This document shows, piece by piece, positions 37,531-46,235 of a stretch of DNA of 64,000 nt; positions within the stretch are counted from its first letter, which is position 1, and each line of letters opens with the position of its first letter. The stretch comes from Mesoflavibacter profundi. Its GTDB lineage: Bacteria > Bacteroidota > Bacteroidia > Flavobacteriales > Flavobacteriaceae. The notes under the pieces are model-generated. The model saw only the letters and a list, made by a program, of their open reading frames with translations, was not told where the DNA came from and made no database searches. The position numbers and the translations under genes were made by a program. The stretch spans positions 1,191,501-1,255,500 of the forward strand of contig NZ_CP061703.1 in assembly GCF_014764305.1 (NCBI RefSeq). Direction: 5' to 3'.

Positions 37531-38010
37531 TTATCTCCAGCCACAAACAATTGCTCCCATAATAGCAAGTGTTACAGTCCAATATCCAACATTGATTAGT
37601 GTATATTTCAAGCTTTTTCTTTCAAATAAAGCATTAATACCTAAAATAGGTAAGACTATAAATAATCCAGCTATAACACCATGAAAAGCACCATGTTTAA
37701 AGGTTCTAAATTCATCTTTATATTCTGCCATAAAAGTTTCATAAGAAGGCTGAATACCTAAATCGCCTTGTACTAAACTAAATGCGCCCATTTGATGAAC
37801 AGTAATTGAAGGCAGTATAAAAGCTAATACAAACGAAAGAATTAATGTAACACCAAAAATTTTTAACATGTTTGCAGACTGCATTTTTTGCTCAGTCATT
37901 TCAGCATGTTTCATCCAAACGGTTCCAAAAGTTTTAGGGTTATACCAAATAAAGCCAATTATTAACGGTACAATTGCAGCAACAAAAACTGCTAGATAAT
38001 TAAATTCCAT
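37531..38010 (-). CDS. DUF1761 family membrane protein
   Basis: 159 residues with four membrane helices. The N-terminus shows the family pattern: NYLAVFVAAIVPLIIGFIWYNPKTFGTVWMKH, and the C-terminus NVGYWTVTLAIMGAIVCGWR matches the Tyr-Trp plus final helix of DUF1761. No known function. It is flanked by its own terminator and by the glnS terminator, so it is likely transcribed alone. Confidence 0.82.
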   Translation of the reverse strand: MEFNYLAVFVAAIVPLIIGFIWYNPKTFGTVWMKHAEMTEQKMQSANMLKIFGVTLILSFVLAFILPSITVHQMGAFSLVQGDLGIQPSYETFMAEYKDEFRTFKHGAFHGVIAGLFIVLPILGINALFERKSLKYTLINVGYWTVTLAIMGAIVCGWR

Positions 38011-38052
38011 AATATTAATTTTTAATTAGTTAGTAATTTAAAAGTACAAAAA

Positions 38053-38077
38053 AACCGCTAAGATTAACTTAGCGGTT
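38053..38077 (-). terminator. Terminator of glnS
   Basis: 10-bp perfect stem (AACCGCTAAG with its complement) and a 5-nt loop, 19 nt past the glnS stop. Confidence 0.8.
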
Positions 38078-38095
38078 AATAATTATGTCATTGTC

Positions 38096-40096
38096 TTAAG
38101 CTAACTGTTGCGCTTCTTCTACTAATAACTTGTTTTTGTCTTCTAATGCTTTGTTGATAAACTCATTAATCGCTTCATTTTTTTCTAAGCCATTTTTAAG
38201 TAAAACACCAAGCGTAATCATAGTGATAATTCGTGTACCGCTTTTCTTAACCGAAGTATTAAAAAGTGGCTCTACATCTTCATAAGAAACGTCTTTAGCT
38301 AATTCTAAAATCTGTGCTTTTGCTTTTGCTCTAGCATCGTCTGGTAGTCTATCGTACTTTTTACCAAAAGACTTTATTTGCTCTATCGCAGGACGATTAT
38401 TGGTTTGCTTTTGAGGCTGATTTTGATTTTGTTTTGGTGCTTGTTTTGCCCAACTATCACGTAAACCAACGGTTTTATTAAATACTAAGGCATCAGATTT
38501 AGAATCGTCATCCACATTAAAATACCCTAAACGTTGAAACTGAAACTGCTCTCCTACTTTAGCTTCTTTTAAACTTGGCTCAACAAATGCATTGATGATG
38601 TTTAAAGAATTTGGATTTAAAAATTCCATAAAATCTTTACCGTCATGACTGTCAGGCGCTTCGTCCATAAACAGTCTATCGTATTCTCTAACTTCAGCTT
38701 TTACTGCATGTTTTATAGAAACCCAATGTAACGTTCCTTTTACTTTTTTAGAGGTATCTGTATCGTAGGTACAATGTACTTCGGTAATATTTCCTTCAGC
38801 ATCTTTTACTACGTTTTCAGCTTTGATGATGTACGCATTTTTAAGTCGAACTTCGCCGCCTAATTTCAATCTAAAAAACTTACTTCCTGCTTCTTCTTTA
38901 AAGTCGTCTTTTTCGATATAAATTTCTTTTGAAAAAGGTACTTTTCTAAATCCAGCACTATCGTCTTCTGGGTTATTTTCTGCTTCTAACCATTCTTCTT
39001 TATCGTCTGGATAATTAGTAATGACTACTTTTAAAGGATCTAAAACCGCCATAACACGTGGTGCAGTTTTGTTTAAATCCTCACGTACACAGAATTCTAA
39101 AAGCGCCACATCAATCACGTTTTCACGCTTTGCAACACCTACTTTTTCTATAAATTGTCTAATTGAATTTGGTGTATAACCTCTACGTCGTAAACCTGAA
39201 ATGGTTGGCATTCTCGGATCGTCCCAACCAGAAACTACCTTCTCTTCTACCAATTTAAGCAACTTACGCTTACTCATAATGGTATAAGACAGATTTAAAC
39301 GCGCAAATTCGCGCTGTTTTGGCTGCATTGGATAGGTTTCCTTAGAATAGTCATAAACTTGCTCTTTAAACCAATCGTAAAGCTCTCTATGTGGTTTAAA
39401 TTCTAAAGAACATAAACTATGACTAATTTGCTCGATATAATCACTTTCGCCATGCGTCCAATCGTACATTGGATAAATGCACCAATCGTTACCAGTACGA
39501 TGATGATGCTTCTTTAAAATACGATACATAATAGGATCACGCATTAACATATTAGGATGTTGCATGTCTATTTTTGCACGTAAAATATGTTCACCTTCGT
39601 TGAATTCGCCATTTTTCATGCGTTCAAAAAGGTCTAAATTTTCTTCTACAGATCGGTTACGATAAGGACCATCTACACCAGGTTGCGTTGGTGTTCCTTT
39701 TTGTTCTGCCATCGCTTCAGAAGATTGGCTATCTACATAAGCCTTTCCGTCTTTAATCAATTGTACAGCCCAATCGTATAACTGTTGAAAATAATCTGAA
39801 GAATACAGCTCGTTTTCCCATTGGTAACCTAACCAAGCCACATCTTTTTTAATCGCATCTACATACTCTTGCTCTTCTTTTGCTGGGTTAGTATCGTCAA
39901 ATCTAAGATTAACAGGCGCATTGTACTTTAATCCTAAACCAAAACTAATACCTATAGCTTTGGTATGACCAATGTGCAAATAGCCATTAGGTTCTGGCGG
40001 AAAACGAAAACGTAATTTATCCTTAGCTAATCCGTTAGCTAAATCTTCTTCTATAATATGCTCAATAAAATTGAGTGATTTTGTTTCTTCAGACAT
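38096..40096 (-). CDS. glnS: Glutaminyl-tRNA synthetase with C-terminal extension
   Basis: Class I synthetase charging tRNA-Gln. HIGH motif in PEPNGYLHIGHTKA near residues 33-46, and KMSKS-type MSKRKLLKLV. The catalytic and anticodon-binding parts end around residue 555; a Gln/Asn/Lys-rich linker (KQNQNQPQKQ) then leads to about 100 residues of mostly helical sequence ending in KNEAINEFINKALEDKNKLL. E. coli GlnS is about 554 residues, so this extra domain is not part of the core. Bacteroidota members are often annotated as fused to a YqeY-like (GatB-tail) domain, which could aid tRNA binding; I cannot confirm that here. Confidence 0.95.
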   Translation of the reverse strand: MSEETKSLNFIEHIIEEDLANGLAKDKLRFRFPPEPNGYLHIGHTKAIGISFGLGLKYNAPVNLRFDDTNPAKEEQEYVDAIKKDVAWLGYQWENELYSSDYFQQLYDWAVQLIKDGKAYVDSQSSEAMAEQKGTPTQPGVDGPYRNRSVEENLDLFERMKNGEFNEGEHILRAKIDMQHPNMLMRDPIMYRILKKHHHRTGNDWCIYPMYDWTHGESDYIEQISHSLCSLEFKPHRELYDWFKEQVYDYSKETYPMQPKQREFARLNLSYTIMSKRKLLKLVEEKVVSGWDDPRMPTISGLRRRGYTPNSIRQFIEKVGVAKRENVIDVALLEFCVREDLNKTAPRVMAVLDPLKVVITNYPDDKEEWLEAENNPEDDSAGFRKVPFSKEIYIEKDDFKEEAGSKFFRLKLGGEVRLKNAYIIKAENVVKDAEGNITEVHCTYDTDTSKKVKGTLHWVSIKHAVKAEVREYDRLFMDEAPDSHDGKDFMEFLNPNSLNIINAFVEPSLKEAKVGEQFQFQRLGYFNVDDDSKSDALVFNKTVGLRDSWAKQAPKQNQNQPQKQTNNRPAIEQIKSFGKKYDRLPDDARAKAKAQILELAKDVSYEDVEPLFNTSVKKSGTRIITMITLGVLLKNGLEKNEAINEFINKALEDKNKLLVEEAQQLA

Positions 40097-40224
40097 GTAA
40101 TTAGGTTTATTTTTAAGTGATTACTGCTATTAATCTACTTTAATAATAAAGTGTAAAATTAAATATTTTTTAGTTGAAATGAATTGTTCTTTCCTTTAAA
40201 AATAAAGCACGTATAATTTTTAGG

Positions 40225-40232
40225 TATTTTTG
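40225..40232 (+). promoter_or_regulatory. Putative -7 element of folB
   Basis: TATTTTTG matches TAnnTTTG, 17 nt before the ATG at 40250. Confidence 0.45.
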
Positions 40233-40249
40233 CATAAATTTTTATTGAA

Positions 40250-40621
40250 ATGGGAAAAATTAAAGTTGAAAATATTAGAGTATTTGCGCATCACGGTTGT
40301 TTAAAAGAAGAAACTGCTATTGGTAGTGATTATCGTGTAGATTTAGAAATTACAGCCAATTTACAGCATAGTGCAAAGACAGATCAACTAAAAGATACGG
40401 TAGATTACGTGTTTTTAAATAGAATTATTTTTGAAGAAATGAAAGTACCAAGCGCACTTTTAGAGCATGTAGCACGACGCATTTTAAACCGAATTTTTAC
40501 TGAAGATCAAATGATTAAAAAAGCAACAGTTAGTGTAAGTAAAATAAATCCGCCAATTGGTGGCGATGTAGAGCAAGTAACAATTGTTATGAGTGACAAA
40601 AGAAAAAACTTCAAGAAATAG
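40250..40621 (+). CDS. folB: Dihydroneopterin aldolase
   Basis: 123 residues. Folate pathway enzyme splitting dihydroneopterin into 6-hydroxymethyl-dihydropterin and glycolaldehyde. Starts GKIKVENIRVFAHHGCLKEE (the family's xxxHHGxxxxE signature), then YRVDLEI and LKDTVDYVFLN, and ends in ATVSVSKINPPIGGDVEQVTIV, the usual pterin-binding end. Length is normal. tRNA-Cys follows 44 nt later with its own -7 element. Confidence 0.95.
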   Translation: MGKIKVENIRVFAHHGCLKEETAIGSDYRVDLEITANLQHSAKTDQLKDTVDYVFLNRIIFEEMKVPSALLEHVARRILNRIFTEDQMIKKATVSVSKINPPIGGDVEQVTIVMSDKRKNFKK

Positions 40622-40641
40622 TGTAAAAAGTTTATTTTTTT

Positions 40642-40649
40642 TACATTTG
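40642..40649 (+). promoter_or_regulatory. Putative -7 element of tRNA-Cys
   Basis: TACATTTG matches TAnnTTTG, 16 nt before the first base of the tRNA. Confidence 0.5.
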
Positions 40650-40665
40650 CTGTCCAATTACAATT

Positions 40666-40736
40666 GGCGTCTTGGCCGAGTGGCTAGGCAGAGGTCTGCA
40701 AAACCTTGTACAGCGGTTCGAATCCGCTAGACGCCT
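40666..40736 (+). tRNA. tRNA-Cys (GCA)
   Basis: 71 nt. Acceptor stem GGCGTCT/AGACGCC with U discriminator (the Cys identity base). D-stem GCC/GGC; anticodon stem GAGGT/ACCTT with loop CTGCAAA, giving anticodon GCA at 698-700 of the 40-kb block (40698-40700). T arm AGCGGTTCGAATCCGCT. CCA is not encoded. Confidence 0.96.
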
Positions 40737-40738
40737 CT

Positions 40739-40770
40739 AAAAGCTTTCAGAAAATCTGGAAGCTTTTTTT
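40739..40770 (+). terminator. Terminator of tRNA-Cys
   Basis: Stem of 13 pairs with one G-U (AAAAGCTTTCAGA with TCTGGAAGCTTTT) around an AAA loop, followed by a T-tract. Confidence 0.85.
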
Positions 40771-40804
40771 GTTTACAATTTTTAGAAAATAAGATTGAAT
40801 TATT

Positions 40805-40833
40805 TTGGATTCCGAATCAAGTGCGGAATGACA
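40805..40833. repeat. Possible dispersed palindromic intergenic element
   Basis: Contains GGATTCCG, a 9-nt loop, then CGGAATGACA: a 6-bp stem ATTCCG/CGGAAT. This resembles the short elements ending in GGAATGACA that recur between genes in many bacterial genomes. Only one copy is seen in this window, just past the LysE-type gene stop, so the repeat status is inferred. Confidence 0.4.
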
Positions 40834-40836
40834 AGC

Positions 40837-41517
40837 TTAATCCAAAGGATTAATCTGTTCTATTTTTTCTTTAAGTAATTCTTTTTCTTTTGGGAAGAAA
40901 CCTTGGACTAGTAATAGTACGCCAAAGCCTAATATTACTAATGCTACGATCTTTTTAGTCTTGTAAATAAGTCTTGGTGTAAGCTTATTTTTTAAAGCTT
41001 TTGCAGCTGTAATTTTTACTAAATCTGCTAAAAAATAAGTTATTAACATGGTACTAATAAAGACAATAACACCATTTTTAGACGTGGTTATAGAATTAGC
41101 AATTACAATAAATGCTACCCAACCTAACAGTACACCAATGTTAATAAAGTTGAGCAAAAAGCCTTTTAAGAATAATTTACCATAGCCTTTTTTAATTTCT
41201 ACTTTATGATATTCTCTTACTATTTCTCTAAACGATTTTGATGTTTTTATAAATGAAATAAAGCCATAAATAGCTAATAAAACACCTCCAAAAATTAAAA
41301 AATTAGGATCTTTTTCAATTTTACCTACCAATTTTTCGGTACTAAAAAATGCAACTACAATAAATAAAATATCTGCTAGAATTACTCCTGCATCAAATAT
41401 TAAAGCACTTTTAAACCCTTTGGTTGCAGCAGTTTCTAACAAAACAAAAAATACTGGTCCAATAGTAAAAGATAGAATGATACCAAAAGGAATTGCAGTA
41501 AGAATATCGTCAAACAT
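40837..41517 (-). CDS. LysE family translocator
   Basis: 226 residues with about six membrane helices. The N-terminus AIPFGIILSFTIGPVFFVLLETAATKGFKSALIFDAGVILAD carries the LysE/RhtB GPxxFxxxxxxxxxG(F)xxA motif followed by an Asp. Family members export amino acids or similar small metabolites; the substrate is unknown here. Its Lys-rich C-terminus (FFPKEKELLKEKIEQ) is soluble. It stands alone. Confidence 0.85.
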   Translation of the reverse strand: MFDDILTAIPFGIILSFTIGPVFFVLLETAATKGFKSALIFDAGVILADILFIVVAFFSTEKLVGKIEKDPNFLIFGGVLLAIYGFISFIKTSKSFREIVREYHKVEIKKGYGKLFLKGFLLNFINIGVLLGWVAFIVIANSITTSKNGVIVFISTMLITYFLADLVKITAAKALKNKLTPRLIYKTKKIVALVILGFGVLLLVQGFFPKEKELLKEKIEQINPLD

Positions 41518-41590
41518 GTTGTATAGCTGGATTGTCTTACAAAGTAAAGAAATTATTTATTGATTATAGAATGCTTATTAACAGAAATAA

Positions 41591-41619
41591 AAAAGCTTCA
41601 ATTTAAAACTGAAGCTTTT
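41591..41619 (-). terminator. Terminator of the DUF2807 gene
   Basis: 10-bp stem (AAAAGCTTCA with TGAAGCTTTT) and a 9-nt loop, A/T-tracts at both sides. Located after the DUF2807 stop. Confidence 0.75.
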
Positions 41620-41675
41620 GTTTTTTTATTTAGGTTTAGACTTCGCTTAACCTAACTTTACTTTAATTAAGTTAT

Positions 41676-42350
41676 TTATTCTTTAACTGTAATTGATCCG
41701 CCAAAAGTATTTTTTTTAGTAACGGTTCTAGGATTACCATAGATATCAATATCTCCACCAGCAGTGATACGCGCATCTACAGTATCGCTTGCGGTTACTT
41801 CTGCTTCTCCTGCAGCTCTTACTTTTATGTTTGTATTTTTAGTTTGAAAATCTCTTCCTTCGTAAATTCCACCTGTATTTAATGTAATATTTTGAGTGTT
41901 AGCTTTACCTCTAGTTTCTATAATTCCGCCAGTTACAGCTCTTACATTTACTGTGTTTACATCTAATCCTGCAATAATTGTAGCACCTTCTTGGGCACGT
42001 AATTCGATTGCGTCTTGTGTGATAAGCTCGTTACCTACAATTTTAGATCCTTCATTAGCATCAATAACTTTTATATCTTTATAATGCACAGCAACAAAGG
42101 TTTTTGTACCATCAAAAATACGGTCTATATCCATGCGTATTTTTAACATATCGTTTTTAATTACTACTTCTACATCGTCTACATCTTCACCAGTAATAAT
42201 CACTTTATTTTCGTCAGATTTTACTAGACTTACTTTTATTAAATCGAAAACTTTAACCGTTGTAAAGTCACCTACATGCTGACTTTTTGGGTTTTGTGCA
42301 AAGGTATTTAAGCTAAAAACTAAAGCTAAAATAGACAGTAAATATTTCAT
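41676..42350 (-). CDS. DUF2807 (head-GIN domain) exported protein
   Basis: 224 residues with a signal peptide ending TFAQ. The mature part is a series of short beta repeats (KVIDANEGSKIVGNELITQ, LRAQEGATIIAGLDVNTVNVRAVTGGIIETRG, LNTGGIYEGRD), the beta-helix pattern of DUF2807/GIN-domain proteins. Probably periplasmic or surface-associated. Function unknown; such proteins are common in Bacteroidota. Confidence 0.82.
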   Translation of the reverse strand: MKYLLSILALVFSLNTFAQNPKSQHVGDFTTVKVFDLIKVSLVKSDENKVIITGEDVDDVEVVIKNDMLKIRMDIDRIFDGTKTFVAVHYKDIKVIDANEGSKIVGNELITQDAIELRAQEGATIIAGLDVNTVNVRAVTGGIIETRGKANTQNITLNTGGIYEGRDFQTKNTNIKVRAAGEAEVTASDTVDARITAGGDIDIYGNPRTVTKKNTFGGSITVKE

Positions 42351-42470
42351 AATATTGAAGGTTTTGTTTGTATTAAGAGTCTATTTTTTAATTAGTGTTA
42401 CAGTTTTATAAATATTTTGTTCTTGATATGATTTTTTAAGTATTAAAAAATCACTCGAATCGTTGATTAA

Positions 42471-42764
42471 TTATGCAACATTTACTGCTGTTCCAACTAC
42501 TGAAACAAAAAAATAAGAGCCATTTACAGTTTCTATATCAAAACTAATTCCAACTACAGCATTAGCATTTAAATTTTTAGCATTGTCTTGTAACTCTTGA
42601 AACGCATGTTCCTTAGCTTCGTTAATTACCGCTTTTGTGATGTCTTTACTTTTTTCGACTTTAAAAGAAAACTTTGTTTTCATTTCAAAAGAAGTACCAG
42701 TTACAATGCCTTTATATTCTATTATTTTAAAGCCTTCTATAGTATTTGTTGTGGTTAAAATCAT
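42471..42764 (-). CDS. YbjQ/UPF0145 family protein
   Basis: 97 residues. The family pattern is clear: TTNTIEGFKIIEYKGIVTG at the start, then HAFQELQDNAKNLNANAVVGISFDIETV and SVVGTAV at the end. YbjQ proteins form pentamers and are annotated as possible heavy-metal-binding, without an established function. It lies between the DUF2807 gene and rnr, with gaps of 120 and 81 nt. Confidence 0.87.
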   Translation of the reverse strand: MILTTTNTIEGFKIIEYKGIVTGTSFEMKTKFSFKVEKSKDITKAVINEAKEHAFQELQDNAKNLNANAVVGISFDIETVNGSYFFVSVVGTAVNVA

Positions 42765-42845
42765 GGTTTATATTTTATTGATTAGTCCGTAAAATTTTAT
42801 AAATGTTACAAGTTTATTTTGCTAATAAATCTTTAATTTAAAAAT

Positions 42846-45089
42846 CTACGCTTCGTGTTTACCAACTAAATCAAAATCTAAATGACGTTTTACTAAATCT
42901 GCTTGTTTTACTTTTACAACAACTTCGTCTCCTAATTGGTACATGTTTTTTGTGTCGCGTCCAACAAGTGCAAATTGGTCTTGATCAAACTCATAATAAT
43001 CGTCTTTTATATCTCTAATACGCACCATTCCTTCGCATTTATTGGAGATAATTTCGACATAAATTCCCCAATCGGTTACACCAGAAATTACACCAACAAA
43101 TTCTTCGTCTTTATGATCTTGCATAAACTTAATTTGCATGTATTTTATGCTATCACGTTCGGCTTTTGTCGCTAAATTTTCCATGTTACTTGAGTGCATA
43201 CATTTTTCTTCATAAATCTCTTCGTTTGCACTTTTTTCGCCATCTAAATAACGTTGTAATAAACGATGCGCCATAACGTCTGGATAACGTCTAATTGGCG
43301 ATGTAAAATGGCTGTAATAATCAAAAGCTAATCCGTAATGTCCTATGTTATGCGTAGTATATTCGGCTTTAGCCATAGTACGAATTGCTAAAGTATCTAC
43401 TAAATTTTGCTCTTTTTGACCTTGAACATCTTCTAATAATTTGTTTAATGAAGATGAAATACTATCACGACTTTTAAAGTTAAGTTTATGACCAAATCTA
43501 GCAACTACACCTTGTAAAGCAGCTAATTTACTTTCGTCTGGCTCGTCATGAACACGATAAACAAAGGTTTTTGAAGGTTTCATTTTAGAAACAAACTCTG
43601 ATACTTTACGGTTAGCTAATAGCATAAATTCTTCTATTAACTTGTTAGCATCTTTACTGGTCTTAAAATGAACACCTGTAGGATTTGCTTGTTCATCTAA
43701 AGTAAATCTTACTTCTACTTTATCAAAACTAATTGCTCCAGAACGCATACGTTTGCTTCGCATTTTCTTTGCTAATCGGTCTAAAACTAAAATTGCCTCA
43801 GCTATTTCTGGTTGCGTATTGTATGTTTTACCAGTAAGTGAAACGTCTTCTGGAATTTCGGTTTTTATGGATGACATTTCTGTATTATTAGAAATGACAA
43901 AATCTGTGTTATTTTCTATAACAGCTTGCGCTTCTTCGTAAGCAAATCTTGCATCACTATACGTTACTGTTCTACCAAACCATTGGTCTTTGATTTCAGC
44001 TTTATCATTTAATTTAAAAACTGCCGAGAACGTATATTTTTCTTCATGCGGACGTAAAGAACATGCGCCATTACTTAATATTTCTGGTAGCATTGGTACT
44101 ACTCTATCTACTAAATAAACAGATGTTGCACGCTCGTAAGCTTCATCATCTAAAATAGTACCTTCTTCTAAATAATGAGATACGTCTGCAATGTGTATTC
44201 CTATCTCAAATAAGCCATTTTCTAGAACTTTAATGGATAATGCATCATCAAAATCTTTTGCGTCTTTAGGATCTATGGTAAAGGTTAAATCTTTACGCAT
44301 ATCGCGACGTTTTTTAATTTCTTCTGGCTTAATAGAGGTATCTATTTGATTTGCAAAATCTTCGACTTCTTTTGGGAATTCATACGGTAAACCATATTCG
44401 GCTAAAATAGCATGGATTTCTGTATTATGTTCTCCTGGTTTACCAAGGACTTCTTTTACACGTCCGTTTGGTGAATCTGCTTTTTCTGGCCAATCTACTA
44501 ACTCTACTAAGACTTTATCACCATCTTCAGCTTTATTAATTTTGTTAATAGGTACAAAAATATCTGTAGTCATTTTGTTAGAATCTGGGACTACAAATGC
44601 AAAATTATTCTTTTCGTGTATTTGTATAACACCAACATATTGCGTTTTTGCACGCTTAATAATTTGTGTGATTTCACCTTCTAACTTACCGCGTTTACGA
44701 CGTTTAAAGACGTAAAGTTCTACTTCGTCACCATCTAATGCTTTATTAACATTGTTAGAAGCAATAAATATATCTTCTTCAAAAGCGTCACAAATTACAT
44801 AGCCAGATCCACGTGATGACGCATCAAAAATACCAGTGTGATACTCGGTATTTACAATAGCTTTAAATTTACCACGATCTACTTCTTCAATCTCTTGCTT
44901 AGCTTTAAGCTGCGCAAGTTTTTTTATAATTTGGTTACGACTACTAGCATCATTAACGCCTAATTTGGCAGCAATTTGCTTGTAGTTAAAGGGTTTATTA
45001 CGTTCTTTTCTAAGTATGTTTAGAATAGTCTCTGTTAGATTGGAAATCTTATTATGACTAGGTTTCCTTTTCTTTTTCTTCTTTGACAT
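42846..45089 (-). CDS. rnr: Ribonuclease R
   Basis: 3'-5' exoribonuclease that degrades structured RNA. 747 residues: N-terminal basic HTH-like region (KKKKKRKPSHN, then AAKLGVNDASSRNQIIKKL), cold-shock domains, the RNB catalytic domain with FTIDPKDAKDFDDALSI (the Asp cluster) and IADVSHYL, and a C-terminal S1 domain (EFVGVISGVTDWGIYVEI). Length is normal. It is divergent from rpiB across the 709-bp candidate origin region. Confidence 0.96.
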   Translation of the reverse strand: MSKKKKKRKPSHNKISNLTETILNILRKERNKPFNYKQIAAKLGVNDASSRNQIIKKLAQLKAKQEIEEVDRGKFKAIVNTEYHTGIFDASSRGSGYVICDAFEEDIFIASNNVNKALDGDEVELYVFKRRKRGKLEGEITQIIKRAKTQYVGVIQIHEKNNFAFVVPDSNKMTTDIFVPINKINKAEDGDKVLVELVDWPEKADSPNGRVKEVLGKPGEHNTEIHAILAEYGLPYEFPKEVEDFANQIDTSIKPEEIKKRRDMRKDLTFTIDPKDAKDFDDALSIKVLENGLFEIGIHIADVSHYLEEGTILDDEAYERATSVYLVDRVVPMLPEILSNGACSLRPHEEKYTFSAVFKLNDKAEIKDQWFGRTVTYSDARFAYEEAQAVIENNTDFVISNNTEMSSIKTEIPEDVSLTGKTYNTQPEIAEAILVLDRLAKKMRSKRMRSGAISFDKVEVRFTLDEQANPTGVHFKTSKDANKLIEEFMLLANRKVSEFVSKMKPSKTFVYRVHDEPDESKLAALQGVVARFGHKLNFKSRDSISSSLNKLLEDVQGQKEQNLVDTLAIRTMAKAEYTTHNIGHYGLAFDYYSHFTSPIRRYPDVMAHRLLQRYLDGEKSANEEIYEEKCMHSSNMENLATKAERDSIKYMQIKFMQDHKDEEFVGVISGVTDWGIYVEIISNKCEGMVRIRDIKDDYYEFDQDQFALVGRDTKNMYQLGDEVVVKVKQADLVKRHLDFDLVGKHEA

Positions 45090-45798
45090 TTATATTTTTT
45101 AATGTATTGAATTTCTTTAAAGTTAAATGAAATTCGGTTATGTTTTAAACTTAAATTTAAAGGAGAGACGATTTTTAAGTTTATACAAAGCTACATTTTT
45201 AAATTTAAAATAAAATTAAGGAAGCGTTAAATAAAAAACTTTATTCACATTTATATTATATATACTTTCTTTTCTTTTAAAAATTTAAAAAAATAATGAT
45301 GATGATTATTGTTTGTTAATAACGGTATAACTTTTTCAAATTTTTGTTTGATTTGTTAGTTAACAAAATCTATTAACAGCTTATTAGCTATTTAACTTAT
45401 TGATTTTTAAGCATACTAATTAGGTTATTAACAGTTGTTAAAAACGTAAACTAACATCTAATTTTTAATAAATACTTATAAAATTGACGTTGAAAATTGA
45501 CTTTTTAGTGCTAATAACTTTACAAAAAATTAAGGTTAACTAATTTTGATGTTAACTAAACGTTACGGATTGTAATTTTTAAGTTGAAATCCAAATAAAT
45601 CTTTTAAAAAACAATAAGAAGATATTAACAAGTAATTAATAGTATTAAAAGAGTAATTAACAATTATTGTAGTTATTAACAGGTATGCTATAAAATACCG
45701 TTGGTTTTAATTTTTATGAATAAGTTAACCGCTTTATTTTATTAATAATGACAAGCAATTAGTAACTTTGAAACACAATTAACAACACAACAATTATT
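45090..45798. other. Gene-free AT-rich region, candidate oriC
   Basis: 709 bp without a credible gene, the longest such gap in the window, between the divergent rnr and rpiB genes. It holds one perfect DnaA-box match TTATTCACA at 45241-45249. Near-matches TTATTAACA (one difference) lie at 45425-45433 and 45673-45681 and, on the minus strand, at 45314-45322. CTATTAACA is at 45370-45378, and further TTAACA variants follow, for example at 45621-45631. A very AT-rich stretch with ATATTATATATA follows the perfect box. The two parS-like sites (26.7 and 28.6 kb), mnmG and rnpA are nearby, as around many origins. No dnaA gene is in the window, so this stays a candidate. Confidence 0.4.
45763..45770 (+). 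promoter_or_regulatory. Putative -7 element of the rpiB operon
   Basis: TAACTTTG matches TAnnTTTG, 28 nt before the rpiB ATG. Confidence 0.45.
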
Positions 45799-46233
45799 AT
45801 GAAAATTTCAATAGGAAACGATCACGCTGGTACCGAATATAAATTTGCTATCAAAAAGCATTTAGAAGCTAAAGGTATTACAGTTATTAATTATGGTACA
45901 GATGCATCAGATAGTGTAGATTATCCAGATTTTGTACATCCAGTCGCTAAAGATGTAACAGATAATGCTGCCGATTTTGGTATACTTATTTGCGGTAGTG
46001 CAAATGGTGTAGCAATAACTGCTAACAAACACCAAAAGGTTAGAGCAGGTGTTTGTTGGACTAAAGAAATTACAGAATTAACGCGATTGCATAACAACGC
46101 CAACGTAATGTGTATACCTGCTAGATATACTGCTTTACAACAAGCCATAGCAATGGTAGATACGTTTTTAGATACAAAATTTGAAGGCGGAAGACACCAA
46201 AATAGAGTGGATAAAATTCCTGTTTGCTCTTAA
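45799..46233 (+). CDS. rpiB: Ribose-5-phosphate isomerase B
   Basis: 144 residues. Pentose phosphate enzyme interconverting ribose 5-phosphate and ribulose 5-phosphate. RpiB motifs: GNDHAGTEYK at the N-terminus, catalytic Cys65 in ILICGSANG, His98 in LHNNANV, and the phosphate-binding Arg-containing tail RHQNRVDKI. First gene of a three-gene plus-strand operon; the CDF transporter starts 2 nt after its stop. Confidence 0.96.
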   Translation: MKISIGNDHAGTEYKFAIKKHLEAKGITVINYGTDASDSVDYPDFVHPVAKDVTDNAADFGILICGSANGVAITANKHQKVRAGVCWTKEITELTRLHNNANVMCIPARYTALQQAIAMVDTFLDTKFEGGRHQNRVDKIPVCS

Positions 46234-46235
46234 AA

